Assembly: GCA_024403335.1 (NCBI GenBank)
Contig: JAKSSA010000010.1
Location: forward strand, 1-47,054
Source of the DNA: Lachnospiraceae bacterium
Lineage (GTDB): Bacteria > Bacillota > Clostridia > Lachnospirales > Lachnospiraceae
Length of the DNA stretch: 47,054 bases
Direction: 5' to 3'
This document shows, piece after piece, positions 39,909 through 47,054 of the stretch (within the stretch, counting starts at the first letter, position 1; each line of letters starts with the position of its first letter). Under the pieces are notes generated by a model. It did not search any database. It had not been told where the DNA came from and saw only the letters and a program-made list of their open reading frames with translations. A program made the translations under genes and the position numbers.

Positions 39909-41423
39909 TCATTTTTCATATGATGGAAGCAGCGAAGGGTTATCTCCCAATATAAGTGATATTTTCCCCTTATCGTAAACTAAATCATTCTTCAAATCTA
40001 CATATCTGTCATTACCCAAATCAAGCTTAATATCACGATTACTTATGTGGTAAACTTTGGATTCATCTTTTTCAAAGTCATAGATATATAAAGAACCATC
40101 CTCTTCAACTTCTACTGTTGAAAGCCGCGATAAAGGTATTTCACTGTTGCCAAATCTGACTACTGCTTCAGTTAAAGTGACATAAATATTATCACCATCG
40201 AATAAAAAGCCTCTAAGCAGCTCTACTGCCTGAGTTTTATCATCTCCAAGAATTCCGCTTTTTAAATAAGCAAGAATAGAGTCACCATTTTTTTCTATTT
40301 CAGTCGCCAAATAGAAGCTAAACATCATGGATTTTTCAGGTATTGCCAGACAATAAGGCACAGGAAGATAAAGCCCTCTTTTTCCATCATTTAAATAGTA
40401 TAAAGGATTGTTTTCAAGCTTCTGTATCATTTCTCCCTGTTTTAAGGTTAATGCACCTTCTCTTTCAACAAAGCTGAAGCTTTCATCATATTCCACCCTG
40501 TAGCCAAGCACATCCTGATAAAGGTAAGAATATAAAACATTCTGAAGTTCATCTATCATTTTAGGACGCATTTGTGCAAGAAAATCATCTGCTACGGACA
40601 TCCTGCGATTTGTAAGATTTTCATTTGTTAAAACCTTCAGATATTCATAAACATCTTTATAAAAATAGCGTCTCTCAAGCAATTCAATCTGCCATTCGTC
40701 ACTAATTTTAATATTATGAACTGAAAAGCACATGTTTCCCTTTGCATCTTCTGAAATATTACCTACTCTTACAAATGTATCATAAAAAGAAACAAAGGAT
40801 TCTGTAGTTATCGGGGTAACAACCCCAGAGGTTCTTAATTTTAATTCTGAAGCGACTATGAAGAGATTATCTTCAGCTGTTCTTACAAGCACTGCCTCCG
40901 AGGGCATCATTGTACCTAATTCATTAAAAACCTTTCCGTATCTTATTGAATAGCCTTTTGTAAATTCTCTTATTCCAAGTGATGAATCAATTATCGCAAG
41001 AGAATCATCAAACGCATAAATATAATCTTCTTTAGGTGCTATAAAAGGAAAGCTTGCATCAACTTCCTTCCATCTGTATTTTGTTTCATTTTCAAGACTT
41101 TTTAAGGGATATTTTGTTTTATAATTCAAAACAAATTTACCTAACTCCAAATCGCCTGTTTCTTTATATTCTCTGTCAGTCATTACAGATATTATTTTTT
41201 CTTTATCCGAAAAAATGTAGCCGTCAAATAACAGATATTGTTTTTCTCGATGGGAAAATAGCATTATTCCTGCAAATATTAAACATACCAATAAAAGAAA
41301 GCACAACGCAGACACAAGAAAAATCACTTTCTTTTTCTGCTTGCTTTTGTCTTCCTTCTTCAATTTAGAAAGCAATTCCCTTAACTTGTTTAAAGCTGCT
41401 GCTATTTTTGTTTTCATTAACAT
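39909..41423 (-). CDS. Single-pass membrane protein, 504 aa, with cluster-specific extracellular domain
   Basis: No known family recognised. A strongly basic cytoplasmic N-terminus (1-33, heptad-like KLRELLSKLKKEDKSKQKKK) could contact the F1-like complex. One membrane segment (about 34-57), then about 445 extracellular residues. The C-terminal part (about 345-460) aligns by eye with the C-terminal domain of the 383-aa protein: GFLFDGDNIYV here versus FFLFDGKNTYI there, and SKVYHISN versus SDYDISN. The neighbours are the 383-aa protein upstream and the giant gene downstream. Start ATG 41423; ATG 41417 is also possible. Confidence 0.8.
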   Translation of the reverse strand: MLMKTKIAAALNKLRELLSKLKKEDKSKQKKKVIFLVSALCFLLLVCLIFAGIMLFSHREKQYLLFDGYIFSDKEKIISVMTDREYKETGDLELGKFVLNYKTKYPLKSLENETKYRWKEVDASFPFIAPKEDYIYAFDDSLAIIDSSLGIREFTKGYSIRYGKVFNELGTMMPSEAVLVRTAEDNLFIVASELKLRTSGVVTPITTESFVSFYDTFVRVGNISEDAKGNMCFSVHNIKISDEWQIELLERRYFYKDVYEYLKVLTNENLTNRRMSVADDFLAQMRPKMIDELQNVLYSYLYQDVLGYRVEYDESFSFVEREGALTLKQGEMIQKLENNPLYYLNDGKRGLYLPVPYCLAIPEKSMMFSFYLATEIEKNGDSILAYLKSGILGDDKTQAVELLRGFLFDGDNIYVTLTEAVVRFGNSEIPLSRLSTVEVEEDGSLYIYDFEKDESKVYHISNRDIKLDLGNDRYVDLKNDLVYDKGKISLILGDNPSLLPSYEK

Positions 41424-41461
41424 TTATATTCCATTTATTGAATTACATTTATTTACATTTA

Positions 41462-41551
41462 TCAAATTCCATTCATCGAAAAAAACAAAAAGTATATATT
41501 ATTTAATAAACTCCTTAACTCATCTGCTTTTTCATTATCTTCAAAATACAT
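41462..41551 (-). CDS. Possible 29-aa small protein between the two membrane-protein genes
   Basis: ATG at 41551, two bases after the stop of the 383-aa gene, runs 29 codons to a TGA. The product has a charged first half (YFEDNEKADELRSLL) and a hydrophobic second half (IYFLFFSMNGI), like a short membrane peptide. GAGG lies about 14 nt upstream, too far for a strong site, so coupling to the preceding gene would be needed. It fills a 130-bp gap that is otherwise empty. Confidence 0.3.
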   Translation of the reverse strand: MYFEDNEKADELRSLLNNIYFLFFSMNGI

Positions 41552-41553
41552 TA

Positions 41554-42705
41554 CTACTTAATATCCTCAAGGAGTGATGGCTGAATGAAAAGCATCTGTT
41601 CCTGTCTGTTGGTTCTTGTAATAGTATCCAAAGCAACATTTACTAAGGTATTATCTCTCATCCTTACAATTACTTTAGTGTTTGAGATATCATAATCTGA
41701 AATCGTTTTTGAAACAGGCTCAAAAATGCGAAGATTTCTGTTATGAACAGCCTCAATATAGGTAAAGGATGGAAGTGTCAGTACATTATCACCGATTGTA
41801 ATCGTCGTTTCATCAAAGAATATATAAGTATTCTTTCCATCAAAAAGGAAGAAATCATATACCTCTATTTCCTTCCCTTCCTTCTCAACAAAATAAGTAT
41901 CATCTCTTGCAAATACTTTGGTGAGACTGTCTATTTTATGATTGAGATAAAGATTAGGTCTTATTATCGCAAAGGTTTTGGTTAAAACCATTCCGTTACC
42001 ATCATCATAGTAAAGAGGTGTAGCTTTGAGATTAACAGTCTGACCATTTTTTGTAAGAACTGCACTGTCTCCTTGCTTCTTTATGTTTACAGGCCCTTCA
42101 TATCTGTCAACAAAATCACCATTGAGCTGATACGAGCTTCCTTCTATCACTGTCAAATCAAGCACCTTTAACAAATTATTGGGAAAATAAAACATTGCAA
42201 AGGTTGATATAAACATAAGCATTGCAGAGATGGTAAATGAATACCTGCGCTTTGGAACAGGATTCTTTGCAAGCAAAAGCTGACAAAAACCATTATATGC
42301 CATCGCTATTGAAAAGCCTGCTGTTAAAAGTGCCAATATAACAGCAAGTACTGCTATTGAAAGTCTGAAGTTGGTATTCAAAAGATAGTCTTTATAGAGA
42401 GAAATAACATAACAGCACTGGCAGTAAAATGCAGCTGTTCCCAAAGAAAAAATCAGTCCCAACAAAGCTTTCACTTTTCTTAAACGTATTGTTCTTATAA
42501 AAATATATGCTGAAAAAATCATTTCTGACAAAATGTAGAAAATAAAAAGTCTTTGATTGTCAGCATTACCATACATAATAAGAAATAAAGAGGCTATTGA
42601 TTTTACTAACAGAAGAACAAACAAAAACATCTCCGGTCCCGAAAAACCGAGTAATGCTATCACAAATCTGTTCTTTTTATTATTCTGATCAAATACGTTA
42701 GCCAA
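41554..42705 (-). CDS. Polytopic membrane protein, 383 aa, candidate membrane (X0-like) part of the F1-like machine
   Basis: No known family recognised, and no resemblance to F0 a, b or c subunits is visible. The N-terminal half has about five hydrophobic segments (about 22-45, 50-70, 78-103, 113-138, 155-176). From about 185 to the end is a soluble, probably extracellular beta-rich domain shared with the 504-aa protein (TPLYYDDG, FFLFDGKNTYIFF, SDYDISN). The start is a TTG at 42705, one base after the stop of the epsilon-like gene, so translation is probably coupled. The next ATG (residue 26) falls inside the first membrane segment. Confidence 0.8.
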   Translation of the reverse strand: MANVFDQNNKKNRFVIALLGFSGPEMFLFVLLLVKSIASLFLIMYGNADNQRLFIFYILSEMIFSAYIFIRTIRLRKVKALLGLIFSLGTAAFYCQCCYVISLYKDYLLNTNFRLSIAVLAVILALLTAGFSIAMAYNGFCQLLLAKNPVPKRRYSFTISAMLMFISTFAMFYFPNNLLKVLDLTVIEGSSYQLNGDFVDRYEGPVNIKKQGDSAVLTKNGQTVNLKATPLYYDDGNGMVLTKTFAIIRPNLYLNHKIDSLTKVFARDDTYFVEKEGKEIEVYDFFLFDGKNTYIFFDETTITIGDNVLTLPSFTYIEAVHNRNLRIFEPVSKTISDYDISNTKVIVRMRDNTLVNVALDTITRTNRQEQMLFIQPSLLEDIK

Positions 42706-42706
42706 T

Positions 42707-42985
42707 TTATTCTTCTTTCAGCAAAAGCTTAAATACATTATTTTCAACTACATAAAAACCACTGACATTCTCAAATTTAACAGAATCGTCTTTTGAAACC
42801 ACTTCAATTGTTCCATCAATTAGTTCCCCAAGCGTAGGCATAAAATCTACCATAACAAGAAGATTGGTTTTCTTATCCTTAACCCTGATAAGCTTGGTAT
42901 TATGAAAAATCTGGAAATTTTTTTCAAAACTTATAATAATTGTTTCTATATATTTAGTTGTATAAGCTGTCGTTGTTTTTGCCAT
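42707..42985 (-). CDS. F1-like ATPase epsilon subunit, beta-sandwich domain only
   Basis: 92 aa. The C-terminal half (GELIDGTIEVVSKDDSVKFENVSGFYVVENNVFKLL, at about 53-88) follows the pattern of the epsilon N-terminal domain, where a glycine-ended strand is followed by an FxVSGGFLEV-like element; here VSGFYVV. The helical hairpin that usually completes epsilon (total about 130-140 aa) is absent. The assignment also rests on position: directly after the beta-like gene, as atpC follows atpD. AGAGAAG precedes the ATG. Confidence 0.7.
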   Translation of the reverse strand: MAKTTTAYTTKYIETIIISFEKNFQIFHNTKLIRVKDKKTNLLVMVDFMPTLGELIDGTIEVVSKDDSVKFENVSGFYVVENNVFKLLLKEE

Positions 42986-43007
42986 TTATTTCTTCTCTAA
43001 TAATTCA

Positions 43008-45154
<2,147 letters not shown>

Positions 45155-45162
45155 ATGCGCTC

Positions 45163-46488
45163 CTAATCAAGATTTACTAATCCATCAAACAAGTTCTGCA
45201 TCTCTTCAGGCAAAAGAGGTGAATACTTGTTTTGTTTTAAATTCTCACGAATCTTTTTACCGTTTTTCATTGTCCTAAGCAAATCAGGACTCATTTCATC
45301 GGCATTCGCAAGTTCATATACATCACACTTTTCAAGATATGAAAGCAATTCACGCCTTACAGCAGCTCCAACTCTTTTCATATCTCTTGTCTGTACTGCA
45401 CCACCAAGTCGTGATACTGACAAACCATAATCAATTGCGGGCTTAAAGCCTTTTTCAAAATTCTTACCTGATAAAACTATCTGACCGTCTGTGATTGATA
45501 TTACATTACTTGAAATATAATCTGTGATATCTCCGCCCTTCGTTTCAATAATAGGAAGAACTGTTACTGAACCACCATCTTTATGCTGACAGCCGTTTTC
45601 AAGCATTCTTGCATGTGTATAGAAAATGTCCGAAGGATATGCATCACGTCCGGGTACTGTTCCTGTTAAAAGTCCGATTTCTCGGCAAACATCAGCATGT
45701 CTTTTTAAGTCATCAATCACTACTAAAACATCCTTCTGCTCATTTAACATATAATATCTTGCAATTGACATCGCCAAAAACGGAGTATTTCTGATAACAG
45801 GAGGATATTCGTCATTAAATGCAGAAAGAATAACCGTATATTCCATCGCACCTCTTTTTAAAAGTTCAAGATAAGTGCTTTTAACTTCCTTCTTGGTTTT
45901 GCCTACTGCAACATAGATACAAAGCATGTCCTTGCCCTTCTGGTTTACTATTGTATCCATAGTTATCTGGGTTTTACCTGATCTTTTATCACCAATAATA
46001 AGCTGTCTTTGGCCCTTGCCAACAGGATATATCATGTCAATACCGGTGATTCCTGTAGCTAATGGTCTTGAAACCTTACTTCTGTCTATAATAGGAATAG
46101 GATTTTCTTCAAGCTTAAGCTCCATCGTATCGTCAAACTTGGAATTCATTAAACATTCTGTTCCAAACATATCTACCATATGGCCTATAGCATTCTTTGA
46201 ATAATGTCCACAGAATTCTTTTCCGGTTGCGAATACTGAATCTCCTACATATACATCATCAGTTTTTCTTACCAAAGCCACATATACTCTGTTTGCGGTA
46301 ATCTTACTTACATAACCGGTTGCTTTCTCTTCTATTCTCACTTCTTCAAAATAAAAAGCTTCGTCTAATCCTTCTATTTCAAGAACATAATTATTTACGC
46401 CCGAAACCCTTCCGCGGGAATTAATGTTTTTCTCTTCCTTAATTGCTTTAAGCTTCTGCTCAATTATTTCATCAACACGCTTGCTCAT
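45163..46488 (-). CDS. F1-like ATPase alpha subunit, C-terminally shortened
   Basis: 441 aa against about 500 for AtpA. Kept: RPLATGITGIDMIYPVGKGQ, Walker A GDKRSGKT (canonical GDRQTGKT), Walker B VLVVIDDLKRHA, PGRDAYPSD and the arginine-finger motif YGLSVSRLGGA, followed by RRELLSYLE. The usual last ~60 residues of the C-terminal helical domain are missing; the protein ends LPEEMQNLFDGLVNLD. The N-terminal segment that normally binds delta is present but divergent (KRVDEIIEQKLKAIKEEKNIN). AGGAG lies 5 nt before the ATG. It follows the delta-like gene by 19 bp. Confidence 0.93.
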   Translation of the reverse strand: MSKRVDEIIEQKLKAIKEEKNINSRGRVSGVNNYVLEIEGLDEAFYFEEVRIEEKATGYVSKITANRVYVALVRKTDDVYVGDSVFATGKEFCGHYSKNAIGHMVDMFGTECLMNSKFDDTMELKLEENPIPIIDRSKVSRPLATGITGIDMIYPVGKGQRQLIIGDKRSGKTQITMDTIVNQKGKDMLCIYVAVGKTKKEVKSTYLELLKRGAMEYTVILSAFNDEYPPVIRNTPFLAMSIARYYMLNEQKDVLVVIDDLKRHADVCREIGLLTGTVPGRDAYPSDIFYTHARMLENGCQHKDGGSVTVLPIIETKGGDITDYISSNVISITDGQIVLSGKNFEKGFKPAIDYGLSVSRLGGAVQTRDMKRVGAAVRRELLSYLEKCDVYELANADEMSPDLLRTMKNGKKIRENLKQNKYSPLLPEEMQNLFDGLVNLD

Positions 46489-46507
46489 AACTGCTCCTTT
46501 TTAAGCT

Positions 46508-47026
46508 TTAACCTACCAAATCAGAATAATGTACCGAATAATCAATAACCTCTCTGCCGTAGCTTATCATAAAACCTTCACAAAGTTTTTCATCATATAC
46601 AGTCTTTATATTCGGCGATATATAATCAAAATTGTCATTTTTATCAGAAGTTGTAATTACAATAGTCTTATCAACCTTTTCTCTCTCAAGTTTGAGGAAG
46701 TAAACGAAATCTCCGGTTTTAAAATTGTTTACATCACTATCACAATTTTCCTTTTCAAATCTCTCAAGATAGGGAATTTCATTTTCTTCAAGTATACTTC
46801 TAACAATTTCTTCCTGCTCCTTTTCATCAATAAGCATTAAGGAATATGTGTTATCGAAGTTAAGCTTTTCTAAGATACTGTCAATAATCTTGTCCTCATC
46901 CCCAAAATCCATACTGACATCTTCCAGAGAGATTGTATCGAACCTGCCTTTCACGGCAAGGAAATCAAGCTGATTGGCACCGTGCGCAGTCTGCCGGGCC
47001 TTCTCGACAAGGACGCCAAGATGCAC
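46508..47026 (-). CDS. F1-like delta/stalk subunit, 5' end lost at a probable chimeric junction
   Basis: Only the C-terminal ~140 residues look real (from about SLEDVSMDFG, nt ~46935, leftward). The end VYDEKLCEGFMISYGREVIDYSVHYSDL follows the delta C-terminal pattern (DPSLIGG-xxxRIGDKVIDGSV), also shared by V/A-type E stalk subunits. The position before the alpha-like gene fits delta (atpH). The first ~30 codons of the open frame (47026 to about 46940) are read from GC-rich DNA that codes more plausibly on the other strand, so they are probably not part of this protein. Confidence 0.6.
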   Translation of the reverse strand: MHLGVLVEKARQTAHGANQLDFLAVKGRFDTISLEDVSMDFGDEDKIIDSILEKLNFDNTYSLMLIDEKEQEEIVRSILEENEIPYLERFEKENCDSDVNNFKTGDFVYFLKLEREKVDKTIVITTSDKNDNFDYISPNIKTVYDEKLCEGFMISYGREVIDYSVHYSDLVG

Positions 47027-47054
47027 ATCCAGGACGGCGATTACCTTGTGCCGG
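46940..47054 (+). other. GC-rich foreign segment at the contig end
   Basis: Positions 46981-47054 contain 47 G+C of 74 (about 64%), whereas 46861-46920 contain 21 of 60 (35%). The plus strand is open to the edge and reads AFHGKEIKLIGTVRSLPGLL and onward, with G or C at nearly every third codon position, as in a gene of a high-GC organism. I do not recognise the protein. The junction is somewhere near 46930-46945. Confidence 0.7.

Overview
The window is low-GC DNA whose genes lie almost entirely on the minus strand. Family content and gene order (hrcA-grpE-dnaK-dnaJ-prmA-rsmE, lepA/rpsT/hemW and holA nearby, a B. subtilis-type PurF, ThiI paired with a NifS-like desulfurase, proteins with long Thr-Pro linkers) point to a Clostridia-class Firmicute, most likely Lachnospiraceae. 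The taxon is an inference from gene style; there is no 16S gene here.

Positions 1-19,700 are a housekeeping block, transcribed right to left: a 4'-phosphopantetheinyl transferase, a MacB-like ABC transporter fusion, lepA, rpsT, hisS, hemW, a peptidase T gene broken by one in-frame stop, the HrcA/CIRCE-controlled chaperone operon hrcA-grpE-dnaK-dnaJ, then prmA, rsmE, a cysteine desulfurase and thiI. A tRNA-Ser(CGA) lies at 19.6 kb. Positions 19,700-25,000 hold an AlaX-type alanyl-tRNA editing protein, nine ~54-bp tandem hairpin repeats, holA (the only clear plus-strand gene, apparently leaderless), a YczE/YitT-like membrane protein and purF.

Positions 25,050-47,000 are the remarkable part. 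They hold one long minus-strand cluster in the canonical F1 order delta-alpha-gamma-beta-epsilon, but the subunits are divergent and shortened. Directly downstream, with no further ATP-synthase genes visible, come a polytopic membrane protein (383 aa), a single-pass membrane protein (504 aa), a 4,111-aa surface protein with N- and C-terminal membrane segments, and a membrane GGDEF/EAL protein whose start codon overlaps the end of the giant gene. The two membrane proteins share an extracellular domain, and the giant protein's N-terminus seems to carry a diverged copy. My reading is a dedicated F1-like ATPase (catalytic residues kept) coupled to a surface machine, with a possible c-di-GMP link. 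It recalls the F1-like/X0 ATPases of mycoplasmas, though homology of the membrane parts is not shown here. Genes upstream of the delta-like subunit lie outside the window, so F0-like subunits cannot be excluded.

The last ~110 bp (from about 46,940) abruptly become GC-rich and look like coding sequence of another organism on the plus strand, most likely a chimeric contig end. The first gene of the ATPase cluster is therefore truncated.
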